Positions 52,713 to 61,728 are shown, counted from the stretch's first letter. The stretch is 64,000 nucleotides of DNA from Lewinellaceae bacterium SD302 (GCA_002591745.1 PDLQ01000015.1:58004-122003); one strand, 5' to 3'. Program-made: numbers and translations. The notes: generated by a model not told the origin, from the letters alone.

Positions 52713-53750
52713 ATGAAAAAAATCGTCACTTTCGGAGAAATTATGCTCCGCCTGAGCCCTCCGGGCTTCAAACGATTTTCACAAACCTACAACTTCGACG
52801 TCGTCTACGGCGGTGGAGAAAGTAACGTTGCCGTAACCCTGGCCAATTACGGCCTGAACAGTTCCTTCGTATCGCGGATTCCAGACAATGACATTGGAGA
52901 CTGTGCCATGATGGAACTGCGCAAACGCGGGGTAGATACCGGTAAAGTTCTTCGCGGTGGAGAAAGGCTGGGCATTTACTTTTTAGAAACCGGTGCGGTT
53001 AGTCGGGGTAGCAAGGTCGTTTACGACCGGGCGTACTCCGGGATGGCCACCATCGAAAAAGGAATGATTGACTGGGAAGAAGTCTTCAAGGACGCTGACT
53101 GGTTCCACTGGACCGGCATTACCCCGGCCCTTTCCCAAGGAGCCGCTGATGCCTGCCTGGAAGCCATTCAGACGGCCAATCGCCTGGGCGTACCAGTCTC
53201 CACGGACCTGAATTACCGCAAGAAATTGTGGAAATATGGCAAATCCCCCATGGATGTCATGCCCGAACTGGTGTCCGGTTGCGACGTCATTCTGGGGAAC
53301 GAGGAAGATGCTGAGAAGCACTTCGGCCTCCACCCCGAGGGCGTAGACGTTACCCACGGCGGATCGGTCGATGGACAGGCCTATCTCTCGGTGCTCAAAC
53401 AACTGATGGAAATGTTTCCGCGGGCCAAGAAGACCATCACTACTTTACGTGGTTCTATCTCAGCTTCTCACAACAGTTGGTCCGGCGTACTCTGGGATGG
53501 TAAGCAACTCTACGAAGCACCTACCTATCAAATGACGCACATCGTCGATCGGGTCGGTGGCGGAGACAGCTTCATGGGAGGCCTCATCTACGGATTGCTT
53601 ACGTACGGAGACGATGACCAGAAAGCGCTCAATTTTGCCGTGGCAGCATCCTGCCTCAAGCATACCATCAAAGGAGACGCCAACCTCGTTACCGTCGAGG
53701 AAGTGGAAAAACTGATGAGTGGAGATGCGAGCGGTCGGGTGAGCCGATGA
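52713..53750 (+). CDS. kdgK: 2-keto-3-deoxygluconate kinase (PfkB family)
   Basis: This 345-residue ribokinase-fold kinase has FGEIMLRLSPPG at the start, the GGGESNVAVTLANYG substrate region and the ATP/catalytic motif VGGGDSFMGGLIYG with catalytic Asp. It would make KDPG from KDG. It follows the SDR gene by 21 bp and is probably cotranscribed. Confidence 0.93.
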   Translation: MKKIVTFGEIMLRLSPPGFKRFSQTYNFDVVYGGGESNVAVTLANYGLNSSFVSRIPDNDIGDCAMMELRKRGVDTGKVLRGGERLGIYFLETGAVSRGSKVVYDRAYSGMATIEKGMIDWEEVFKDADWFHWTGITPALSQGAADACLEAIQTANRLGVPVSTDLNYRKKLWKYGKSPMDVMPELVSGCDVILGNEEDAEKHFGLHPEGVDVTHGGSVDGQAYLSVLKQLMEMFPRAKKTITTLRGSISASHNSWSGVLWDGKQLYEAPTYQMTHIVDRVGGGDSFMGGLIYGLLTYGDDDQKALNFAVAASCLKHTIKGDANLVTVEEVEKLMSGDASGRVSR

Positions 53751-53766
53751 TTGAAAACTTGAACAC

Positions 53767-54057
53767 TGCTACTTTGATAGTTAAAAAGACGCTAGATGGC
53801 TTGCTCACTTCGTTCACGGCGTAGGAATGCAGCAAAAAGCGGCTTGTACGGCCCGTAGGAATAGCTCCCAGTTCAGCCTTTGGCGAAACGTTACTGGATA
53901 ATGAGAAATAAAAGAATCTTCTTTTAAAATGCAACGGAGAGCCAAGGGCGAACCAAAGGTCTGTTCCTACTGGCGCACTCGTTAAATTGGCGTCTCCTTC
54001 CTACGAAGTGAGTGCAGCGAACAAGTGGTCTTGTGTCTTTTGACTAACAAAGTAGCA
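53767..54057. repeat. Inverted pair of the core repeat with extended arms, 291 bp
   Basis: TGCTACTTTGATAGTTAAAA (53767) and the complement of TTTTGACTAACAAAGTAGCA (to 54057) pair over ~20 bp. Further inner pairing follows (CACTTCGTTCACGGCGTAGGA versus TCCTACGAAGTGAGTGCAGC). The pair fills nearly all of the gap between kdgK and the aldolase gene (53751-54082), which has no other feature. Confidence 0.85.
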
Positions 54058-54082
54058 AGGTTTATAAATACAACAATTAAAA

Positions 54083-54751
54083 ATGGCCAGATTTACCAGA
54101 ATCCAGGTTGCCCAAAAAATGGCGGAACAAGGAATGGTTCCCCTATTTTACCACGCGGACATTGATGTGTGCAAAAAAGTAATCAGCGCCTGCTACGAAG
54201 GAGGCGCTCACTTATTGGAGTTCACCAGCCGGGGCGATTTCGCCCACGAGGTTTTCGGAGAATTGAGTAAGTACATCCGCGATAATTTGCCCGAGATGAT
54301 GCTGGGCGTAGGTTCCGTAACAGATGCGGCTTCGGCTTCCTTATATATGGCGCTGGGGGCAGACTTTATCGTCACGCCGGTCTTACGTGAAGACATCGCC
54401 ATTGCCTGTAACCGCCGCAAGGTCCTTTGGTCCCCTGGCTGCGGTAGCCTGGGAGAAATTGCGCGGGCCGAAGAATTGGGCTGCGAGGTCGTTAAGCTCT
54501 TTCCCGGTAGCGTGTATGGTCCGGGATTCGTCAAGGCTGTTCGCGGCCCGCAACCCTGGACGAGTATCATGCCTACTGGTGGAGTGAGCCCGACCGAAGA
54601 AAATTTGACGGGCTGGTTTTCTGCGGGGGTCACCTGCGTAGGGATGGGTTCTAAATTACTCTCCTCTAGTCTGGTTCAGGGTGAAAAGTACGCTGAAATT
54701 TCAGCGAAAGTTTCGGAGACGCTGGCATTAATCAAGAAAATCAAGGGTTAA
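54083..54751 (+). CDS. eda: KDPG/KHG aldolase
   Basis: This 222-residue class I aldolase has a Schiff-base Lys in CEVVKLFPGSVYGPGF, GVGSVTDAASA, DFIVTPVL and IMPTGGVSPTEENL. It splits KDPG to pyruvate and glyceraldehyde-3-phosphate, the last step of this pathway. The long repeat pair stands in its upstream region, separating it from kdgK. Confidence 0.93.
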   Translation: MARFTRIQVAQKMAEQGMVPLFYHADIDVCKKVISACYEGGAHLLEFTSRGDFAHEVFGELSKYIRDNLPEMMLGVGSVTDAASASLYMALGADFIVTPVLREDIAIACNRRKVLWSPGCGSLGEIARAEELGCEVVKLFPGSVYGPGFVKAVRGPQPWTSIMPTGGVSPTEENLTGWFSAGVTCVGMGSKLLSSSLVQGEKYAEISAKVSETLALIKKIKG

Positions 54752-54848
54752 GAGGATATTCGGATTTTGGTTTCAGGCTGGGTCAATGGGATCTGTCTGG
54801 CCTGATCAGCACCGAGGCTTATGACGATTTTGCCAAACACTAAATACG

Positions 54849-54989
54849 AACGGTCGTGGTTGCCAAAACGCCCTGCACAAAGAAGGCGCAGTTGAAGCAG
54901 TAGCGGACCTGGTCGCTTACACAGCTTCTGACGAAGCGTCTTTCATCACGGGTAATAACGTCGCTACCAACGACGTACTAGCCCCCTAG
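54849..54989 (+). pseudogene. SDR-family C-terminal remnant
   Basis: The frame ends with EAVADLVAYTASDEASFITG (54894 onward), which is the standard C-terminal segment of classical SDRs, but no N-terminal part exists nearby. The preceding stretch (54754-54843) gives another protein-like tail, ending GLISTEAYDDFAKH, from an unidentified gene. Both look like leftovers of deleted genes between eda and the permease. Confidence 0.7.
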
Positions 54990-55003
54990 CTAAACTGATA
55001 ACC

Positions 55004-56281
55004 ATGAGCACTGAGCAGACGAAAACCTCTCCTTCTTTTATCGCAAAAGTACTTGCTCTGGTGCTCGCCTTCGGGCCGGGCATCTTCGCTATTGGCTATA
55101 CGATTGGTACCGGTAGTGTGACTTCCATGATCGTGGCGGGTAGTCGCTTCGGGATGCAACTGCTTTGGGTCTTGTTACTAAGTTGTTTCTTCTCCGGTGT
55201 CCTGATCTACGTATTTGGAAAATTTTCCCTGCTCACCGGAGAAACGGCCCTGTTCGCTTTCCGCAAACACCTGAAATATGGTAAGTTGCTGGCTTTGCTG
55301 ATCCTGATCAGTGTGTCCTTTGGCCAGTGGAACTCTCTAATGGGAATTCTGGGTATTTCATCCAACATCATTTACGAGATATTTGCCCTTAATTACCCGG
55401 ACTTGCTGCCGTATCGCTACCAGATCGTATTGGGAGTAGCAGTGATGATCATCGGCATTTTTTATGCGGTTATGATGGTGGGGAAATACAGTTTCTTTGA
55501 AAAGCTGCTGGTTATTTTCGTCTCCATCATGGGGCTATCGTTTATCATCTCGCTTTTCTTTGTACATCCGCTTCCCCAAGACGTGCTGATTGGTTTATTG
55601 CCCTCAGTCCCCCAGGTGGCCGGCGGAAAGATGATGGTAGCTGCCTTTGTCGGTACGACCATGGCCTCCGCCACTTTTCTATCACGCCCCCTCTTTATTA
55701 AAGGCAAGGGCTGGACAATGGCGAATGACCGGCAACAACGCAACGATGCCATTGTGGCCGCCGTGCTCGTTTTCGTGATCAGTGGAGCCATCATGGCCGT
55801 GGCCCACGGTGCTCTTTTTACCCAGGGACGCTCGGTTACCCAGGTACTGGATATGGCGAATACCCTGGAGCCCGTGGCCGGTAAATTCGCAGTGACTATT
55901 TTCTTTTTTGGCACGCTGAGCGCGGGATTATCGTCCATTTTTCCGTGCCTGCTCATCGCACCGCTTTTGCTGGCTGATTACCAGTCGGGCGAGTTGGATA
56001 CGAATTCCCGTCAGTTTAAGATCATCACCCTCGTCGCTTGTCTAGTGGCTCTGATCGGCCCTGCTTTGGGGGCGAATCCCATCCAGATCCAGATCCTTTC
56101 ACAGGTATTTAACGTCTTTGCGTTACCGGCCGTGGTATTGGGCATTATTTTGCTGGTCCGCCAGCGGAACCTCATGAAGGAATACCGCTTCCGTGGCTGG
56201 GTGATCGTCAGCCTTTACGTGGCCCTGTTGTTTGCTTGCGTGGTTTCTTACAACGGGGTGCTGGGGATTTTAGAAATGTAG
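55004..56281 (+). CDS. NRAMP-related permease without metal-site motifs
   Basis: This 425-residue, ~11-TM protein of the NRAMP superfamily is recognised from the N-terminal AFGPGIFAIGYTIGTGSVTSM and the TM6 region AFVGTTMASATFLSRP. Canonical transporters have DPGN in TM1 and a Met-Pro-His in TM6 for Mn/Fe binding. Here TM1 reads TIGTGS and TM6 lacks MPH. It is therefore unlikely to carry the usual divalent metals. Its position at the end of the alginate locus suggests a sugar-acid or other substrate. Confidence 0.8.
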   Translation: MSTEQTKTSPSFIAKVLALVLAFGPGIFAIGYTIGTGSVTSMIVAGSRFGMQLLWVLLLSCFFSGVLIYVFGKFSLLTGETALFAFRKHLKYGKLLALLILISVSFGQWNSLMGILGISSNIIYEIFALNYPDLLPYRYQIVLGVAVMIIGIFYAVMMVGKYSFFEKLLVIFVSIMGLSFIISLFFVHPLPQDVLIGLLPSVPQVAGGKMMVAAFVGTTMASATFLSRPLFIKGKGWTMANDRQQRNDAIVAAVLVFVISGAIMAVAHGALFTQGRSVTQVLDMANTLEPVAGKFAVTIFFFGTLSAGLSSIFPCLLIAPLLLADYQSGELDTNSRQFKIITLVACLVALIGPALGANPIQIQILSQVFNVFALPAVVLGIILLVRQRNLMKEYRFRGWVIVSLYVALLFACVVSYNGVLGILEM

Positions 56282-56303
56282 CTTTTAGCTTGTCTGGAGC
56301 ACA

Positions 56304-56312
56304 GCTACTTTG
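56304..56312 (-). repeat. Core repeat (9/10), single intergenic copy
   Basis: AGCTACTTTGCTAGCCAT lies between the permease and the convergent TPR gene, without a nearby partner. Confidence 0.6.
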
Positions 56313-56440
56313 CTAGCCATAAGTAATGAGGTTAGGACATTTGACTTCAACTCCAAAGACGCAAAGATGACCGCAGATAGAACAGTAATGCCAACAAGTC
56401 TTTATAGCTGATCTAATTAGGCAGCAATGTTCGTACACGA

Positions 56441-59272
56441 TTATTGCCCCTCCTTGCTAAAACCTGCCAGCAAGGCCAAAAAGCGTGGCAATGCACGGAG
56501 GGTATCCAATCCCGGTTCGGTGGCGAACCATTCAACGTCTTCCGAACCGAGTTGAATGGCGGTTTCCAGGCTATTGAGGGCTTGGTTAGTCTGGCCGGCA
56601 GCGGCGTGGTAGAGGCTGGCGGCACGGTGGTAATCCGGAGATGTCGTTTCACTTTTTCCTTTTGCTTCGTCGAGTAGCTGCTTGGCTTCAGTCAGCCGAT
56701 TCAGGCGGGAGAGGATCATGACGCGGTTGGGGAGGTAAACCGATTCATCGATGATGCCACGCTGGTAGCAAGTTTCCAAATTTCTATCCGCTCGTTGAAG
56801 ATCGCTCGTAAGGTAGTAAGCTCGAGCCAGTAGACAACTGATGTCCTCAGATGGAATGCCGATATCTTGTGCTTTTTGTAAGTCTTCGGCGGCTAATCCA
56901 AGTTGTTCTTCGGCGTAATATTTTTTCCCGCGTTCGTAATACAGGAAAGCGAGTGTCTTGCCAATGACTTCGAAACTGGGGTGGTTTCCCTCGGGGAAGG
57001 CATTACGAAGTAAAGTGTACGCTTGCATTTCGTTGATGATGGCGCTGTCTAATTTTTCTTGATTATAATAGATCGTAGTCATGCGATGATAAGCATTGGC
57101 CAGATCCGGATGATTGGCCCCCAATGTCTTTTGGCCAAGAGAAAGGGCGGCACGTTGCCACTGCATAGCGGCTGGATAATTTTCCTGGTAAATATAAATT
57201 CGTGACAGCTGACCGTAGTTGGTAACTAGATTAGGGTGGTTTGGCCCCTGCCCCTTCAGACTGATTTCATTGGCAATCAGTTGATGGTGAAGCGCCGAGT
57301 CGAGTAGTCCTAGTTCAATATATGTGCCAGCAATGTTGTGATGGGTGATGGCTAATTCAGGGTGGTTGGGAGGAAGTGCGGCGCGTATAATGGCAATCAC
57401 TTTACGGTGGATATCCAATGCCTCGTCATATCTGTTCAGTGCTCCAAATATCTGAGCCAGATTGTTGTAGGAGGTGGCTGTTCTTGGGTGGTTGACACCA
57501 AAAATATTTTCCTGTAAGGAAATGGCTTCCTTGGTTAGCAGTAGGGCTTTTTGGTAGTTGCCCACAGCGTTCTGAATGGTTGCCAAATTATTGATGGAAG
57601 AGGCTAAAAGTGGGTGTTCGAGATTCAGGGTTTTTCTAGCTGCTGCAACCACTTGTAATTGTAAGGACAAGGCTTCTTGATAATAACCCAACTGGCGATA
57701 GATAAGGGAGAGGTTGTTCTGTGAAGTGATTAATGCCGGATGTAAGCTCTCCAGTAATTTCGCTTGAACCTGAATAGCTTTTTCTTGCACTTCGAGGGCT
57801 AGGTCGTATTTACCCATGCCCTGATAAGTGTTAGCCAGGTTGGTGTAGTATTGGGCTAAGTCAGGATTGTTCTCTCCTCCTTCAATGGTCAGAAGGAGTT
57901 CGATGCCCCTGATTTGAGCCGACAGCGCTTTGTTGTACTCGCCGAGTTCTGTATAAATGGAGCCCAGGTTGCCATACATTGTAGCAAGAGAACTCAGGTG
58001 CTGTTGGTTTTTTTCCATTCCCTCAATCGCGTAGCGAATGATACCAAGTGCCCTGGTGTATTCCCCCTGGTTTTGGAGAATGAGGGAAAGATTATTATAA
58101 GACCGGATGAGGTCAAAATGACCGGGAGGTAAGCTGGCTTCCTGGGCAATTAATGCGATTTCCTGGTGAAGCAATGCACTATCCAGGAGGCCCAGAGAAA
58201 GATAGGCGTTCGACAGTGTCGTCCTAGCACGACTCAGGTGGATGTGGCCATTGGGGTAGTGCTGCTGTAGCGCTTGAACGGCTTTCCGTTGATACGTCAG
58301 CGCTGGGGTAAAACGGCCTATATCCGTAAGTGCACTGGCTAGCTGATCGTATGCGTAGACTAGCTCCAGACTTGTTTTGGTACCATCCCTAGCTTCCAAG
58401 ATGTTGACTATAAGCTGGCGGGTCGCCGTGGCTGCTCCATACTCAAAGAGTGTTAGGTGAGCCTGGGCCTTGAGGTAGTAGCTTTCCAGTACTTGCTGAA
58501 TTTGTAGCTCGGCTCGTTGCTGCAATTCATTACCACTATCGATTAGGTGCTGTCCATTTTCCTGACTGACTACAGCCTGCTTGTAAGAGCGATACAGTGC
58601 TTCTCCGTCGAGGATATTCAGGGTAGCCCGAACGTCACCGGTCTTGAATTTTTCGTAGGCCTGAACGTAGCGTTCCGAGGCGAAATCAAGGTTCTTAGCC
58701 GCCAGTTGTTGGGCAAATTCGGGTAATTGTTTCTGCAGGACCTTCACTTGGTTGGTCAACAATTCTATCGCCTCGCCAATGCTGTTAATCTCTACATTTA
58801 GGTCTTCACTCAATTCTGCCAGCGCCATCTCCTGCTCCGCCTTTTCTCCCCGCAGCCGAGTAATCAGCGCATCCCGCCGGGCGAAAAGTGCTTCCTTACT
58901 GATATTGTATAACTCCGTCTGGGCCCGGGCTAGTTGGCCTTTCGGCGCCAGAAAAACCGAGAGGCTGGCTTTCTGCCCCAGCACTACCCGCTCCAGGTCG
59001 TAAGAATTAACTACTTCCAGCCCCGCTTTTTCCGCCGCTAATTTGATGGTGGTGCCGCCCTCGATTCCCTGAAAAGTCAGACTGAAACGCCCTTCGCTAT
59101 CCGTCCCTGTTTCCCCGGCAAAGGGAGCGCTGACAAAAGCGTCCGCCACATACTCAATCTGTCCCGTCCGGTAGCGGCTATTGTGGATGGAAACGCGGCC
59201 GGAGAGGTCGATTTGTTGGGCGGTGAGGCAGGTTATGAAGGCGAGACAAAGTAGGGAGGGTAAAAATTTCAC
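56441..59272 (-). CDS. Large exported TPR protein (kinesin-light-chain type)
   Basis: This 943-residue protein has a signal peptide (MKFLPSLLCLAFITCLTAQ) and a carboxypeptidase-regulatory-like beta domain at ~20-110 (GETGTDSEGRFSLTF). A coiled coil lies at ~115-215. About eleven 42-residue TPR_12-type repeats (~300-750) follow, each containing variants of 'HP.LA.SYNNLA.IY..LG.Y.EAL'. Four more divergent TPRs run to the C-terminus. It is likely a periplasmic scaffold. The same regulatory-like domain appears in the gene just upstream (59371), so the pair probably works together. No enzymatic domain is seen. Confidence 0.85.
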   Translation of the reverse strand: MKFLPSLLCLAFITCLTAQQIDLSGRVSIHNSRYRTGQIEYVADAFVSAPFAGETGTDSEGRFSLTFQGIEGGTTIKLAAEKAGLEVVNSYDLERVVLGQKASLSVFLAPKGQLARAQTELYNISKEALFARRDALITRLRGEKAEQEMALAELSEDLNVEINSIGEAIELLTNQVKVLQKQLPEFAQQLAAKNLDFASERYVQAYEKFKTGDVRATLNILDGEALYRSYKQAVVSQENGQHLIDSGNELQQRAELQIQQVLESYYLKAQAHLTLFEYGAATATRQLIVNILEARDGTKTSLELVYAYDQLASALTDIGRFTPALTYQRKAVQALQQHYPNGHIHLSRARTTLSNAYLSLGLLDSALLHQEIALIAQEASLPPGHFDLIRSYNNLSLILQNQGEYTRALGIIRYAIEGMEKNQQHLSSLATMYGNLGSIYTELGEYNKALSAQIRGIELLLTIEGGENNPDLAQYYTNLANTYQGMGKYDLALEVQEKAIQVQAKLLESLHPALITSQNNLSLIYRQLGYYQEALSLQLQVVAAARKTLNLEHPLLASSINNLATIQNAVGNYQKALLLTKEAISLQENIFGVNHPRTATSYNNLAQIFGALNRYDEALDIHRKVIAIIRAALPPNHPELAITHHNIAGTYIELGLLDSALHHQLIANEISLKGQGPNHPNLVTNYGQLSRIYIYQENYPAAMQWQRAALSLGQKTLGANHPDLANAYHRMTTIYYNQEKLDSAIINEMQAYTLLRNAFPEGNHPSFEVIGKTLAFLYYERGKKYYAEEQLGLAAEDLQKAQDIGIPSEDISCLLARAYYLTSDLQRADRNLETCYQRGIIDESVYLPNRVMILSRLNRLTEAKQLLDEAKGKSETTSPDYHRAASLYHAAAGQTNQALNSLETAIQLGSEDVEWFATEPGLDTLRALPRFLALLAGFSKEGQ

Positions 59273-59315
59273 GACGGTGTGTTAGCTTTTAAAAGAGGCT
59301 TTTGAGCACGCTGCT

Positions 59316-59353
59316 CTCCGAGCGACTATGGCAGTGGTTCTAGCCGCTCGGAG
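59316..59353. repeat. Hairpin between the EAD11-like and TPR genes
   Basis: CTCCGAGCG (59316) and CGCTCGGAG (to 59353) form a 9 bp stem in the 98 bp intergenic gap. Confidence 0.5.
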
Positions 59354-59370
59354 GGTGATGTGTCCCAGTG

Positions 59371-60327
59371 TCACTCGGGTTTCATACTGATTCGCTGGAA
59401 CTGCTCCGTCGTGGTCGGCACCTGGGTCAGTTCTTTACGCTGGTAACCCTCTTTGGTCAAGGTGAAATCGATAAACTGACTTTGACGACTCGGTGGTAAA
59501 TCCAGGGAGAACTCCCCATAGGCGTTGGTGAAAAAACTTTGTCCGGGGATGCGAATCTCTACGCTATCCAGTGGCGCACCAGAGACGAAGTCCTTCACAA
59601 TTCCTTCCACTGTTTCCATACCTTCCAGCACTACTTCCAGGGAAAGATACTGGCCGGCCTTCAATTGATAGGCGGAATCCGGAAAACGGGCGCGGTAGGG
59701 CTCCCCCTCCGGGTCTTCAAAGAGCAACTCTACCCGGGCATCTTCTTTGAAGTAAGCCTCATTGATTTGCTTGAAGGTTGCTTCGCCTTTAGCGTTGATC
59801 GTTTCGCCTACCTTGGCTTCTCCGTAGATCAAATAGACCCGGCCACGATTAGGTAAGACCAATTTGTCTTTTCCCTCGGGGCTGTGTACCAATACGGTCA
59901 TTGAGCGGCTGAGCGGGCCACCTTCTTCCCCTAGATAACCCAGATGTTTTAGCGTCGCTACAATGCCGGCAACGATGGCTACGACTACACCAATTTTTAC
60001 TACGTATGGCCACCAGGCAGTAGGGGCGGCTGCGGGACGTCTAGAAGAGGAAGTCCTGGAAGCAACCAGCCTTTCCGAGGGGAGATTCAGTTCTTCAAGC
60101 TCATCGATCAAACCCAGCAAGGCTTGGGTGATCTGGTTCTCGGTGATGTCCGTGGTTGACGGATTAACGGTGCCATTCCGCCGGTTGTGAGCCATTCGAT
60201 TGAACCGACTAGTCAGTTGTAATAGGTCGTTGTGTATCGTCATCCCCTCCGTCTGAGCCAGTAATTCATCCAGTACTTCCTTCACCCGGCCCCGGGCTAC
60301 CTTTTCCTTTAACTGTCGTTTGTCCAT
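59371..60327 (-). CDS. EAD11-like domain membrane protein with C-terminal regulatory-like domain
   Basis: In this 318-residue protein, residues 1-85 (RGRVKEVLDELL, HNDLLQLTSRFNRMAHNRRNG and ITQALLGLIDELEEL) match the pattern of effector-associated domain 11, a small helical adaptor found in bacterial conflict and signalling proteins. A TM helix lies at ~110-130 (VVKIGVVVAIVAGIVATL). Beta segments and a carboxypeptidase-regulatory-like domain (~238-318, VEGIVKDFVSGAPLDSVEIRI) would then be outside the cytosol. The topology places the adaptor inside and a binding domain outside. It is probably cotranscribed with the TPR gene downstream. Confidence 0.75.
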   Translation of the reverse strand: MDKRQLKEKVARGRVKEVLDELLAQTEGMTIHNDLLQLTSRFNRMAHNRRNGTVNPSTTDITENQITQALLGLIDELEELNLPSERLVASRTSSSRRPAAAPTAWWPYVVKIGVVVAIVAGIVATLKHLGYLGEEGGPLSRSMTVLVHSPEGKDKLVLPNRGRVYLIYGEAKVGETINAKGEATFKQINEAYFKEDARVELLFEDPEGEPYRARFPDSAYQLKAGQYLSLEVVLEGMETVEGIVKDFVSGAPLDSVEIRIPGQSFFTNAYGEFSLDLPPSRQSQFIDFTLTKEGYQRKELTQVPTTTEQFQRISMKPE

Positions 60328-60420
60328 TGTGGGGTTTTTACAACGTCTATTGCCAACGGAAGATAGTTAACTTTAAATTGATTGCCCAAAAGAGGAGTCG
60401 TTCGAATGTCATGTCAATAT

Positions 60421-60561
60421 TGCTACTTTGAAGTCTGTAAAAACGACTAGATCGCTCCTGCCTTACCCTTAAAGCATGGAATATAAAATGTAGCTTTAAC
60501 GTGTACACGCTGTGTGAGAACGTTAGTCTATCCTCTGATTTTTTTTGACTTCAAAGTAGCA
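60421..60561. repeat. Inverted pair of the core repeat, 141 bp
   Basis: TGCTACTTTGAAGTC (60421) and GACTTCAAAGTAGCA (to 60561) are exact inverted 15-mers upstream of the EAD11-like gene and directly after the MFS gene. The spacer has no gene. Confidence 0.85.
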
Positions 60562-60570
60562 ATGCCATTG

Positions 60571-61728
60571 CTATTGAACCCGGCTTCTCCAATTTCCAAT
60601 CACCCCCACCAAAGGGCCCACCCCTAAAACCGGCATCACCCACCATAACTCAAAATCACCCGCCAGCCAGATCACTGTCTGAATACTAACGATGGTCAGC
60701 GAAAAACCCAGGCAATTTACAATGGTCAATGCCGTAGCCTTGATCTCGGCCGGGGCGGCACCGGCAACCAATGTGGAGAATAGCGGAGAATCTGCCACTA
60801 CGACCATGCCCCAGATTAACAGGAAGAATAGCCAAAGAGGCGAAGGAGCATAAAGAAAAATCAACGGACAGAGTAAACAACAAATGCCCGAAGTACTCAG
60901 GGTGGCGAGAGCGATAGATTTGGTACCGAAACGCTCGGCCATCAAGCCGCCGGTAACGCAGGCGATCCCACCCGCTGCAATGATGAGAAAGGAAAGGAGG
61001 GAAATGTTATAGTCGATTGTCTTTTCCTGGGCGTAGCTCACGAGCAAAAGCGGTAAAAACGCCCAGAAAGTGTACAGTTCCCACATGTGACCGAAGTAGC
61101 CGATGGCTGCCTTGCGTAGCTCCGGGTATCGAAAAACCCGAAAACAGGCCGTCAGGTCAGGACGACCGCCCGGCTTGCGATGAGGACCATCGGGTACGCC
61201 CAGGCCAATGAGTAAACCGCCGGTAAGGGCCAAGGCGGAAGTGAATAAAAGGACGAACGACCAATCCAATTGTCCACCCAGCGCGCGCACCAGGTGGGGA
61301 AAGGCTGTACCCAGTACCAAAGCGCCAACCAGCCAGCCCAGCGCCCGACCCAAATGCCCGGCGAAATGATCGGCGGCAATTTTCATGCCCACCGGGTAAA
61401 TTCCGGCTAAGGCGAAACCAGTAATGAGACGAGTCAGGAGCAGGCTTGTCAATCCGTGTCCGTTCCAGATGCCGCTGGCGTTGCTAAGGGCTGCTACCAC
61501 GGCGGCGATCAGAAATACCCGTGAGGGCGAGAATCGGTCCGCTACCGCCAACAGTGCGAAGCAGAGTGTACCTAATATGAAACCCAATTGCACGGCTGAA
61601 GTAAGGTGGCCGATACTGTCTTCCGAAAAACCGAAATGAGCAACCAGGTCCGTCATCACTGCATTACCGGCGAACCAGACGGAAGTACAGCAAAACTGCG
61701 CGATGACGATCAAGCTAAGGATTCTCAT
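60571..61728 (-). CDS. MFS transporter
   Basis: This 385-residue, 12-TM major facilitator has VADRFSPSRVFLIAA in the loop 2-3 region and MAERFGTKSIAL in the second half. The pattern resembles drug/cyanate-type MFS exporters, but the substrate cannot be given. It is divergent from the amine oxidase gene. Confidence 0.85.
   Translation of the reverse strand: MRILSLIVIAQFCCTSVWFAGNAVMTDLVAHFGFSEDSIGHLTSAVQLGFILGTLCFALLAVADRFSPSRVFLIAAVVAALSNASGIWNGHGLTSLLLTRLITGFALAGIYPVGMKIAADHFAGHLGRALGWLVGALVLGTAFPHLVRALGGQLDWSFVLLFTSALALTGGLLIGLGVPDGPHRKPGGRPDLTACFRVFRYPELRKAAIGYFGHMWELYTFWAFLPLLLVSYAQEKTIDYNISLLSFLIIAAGGIACVTGGLMAERFGTKSIALATLSTSGICCLLCPLIFLYAPSPLWLFFLLIWGMVVVADSPLFSTLVAGAAPAEIKATALTIVNCLGFSLTIVSIQTVIWLAGDFELWWVMPVLGVGPLVGVIGNWRSRVQ

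Noticed and set aside
1003..60561. CRISPR array made from the 16-17 bp repeats
   Set aside because: Copies are spread over 60 kb, are often inverted, have no uniform spacers, and no cas genes are present.
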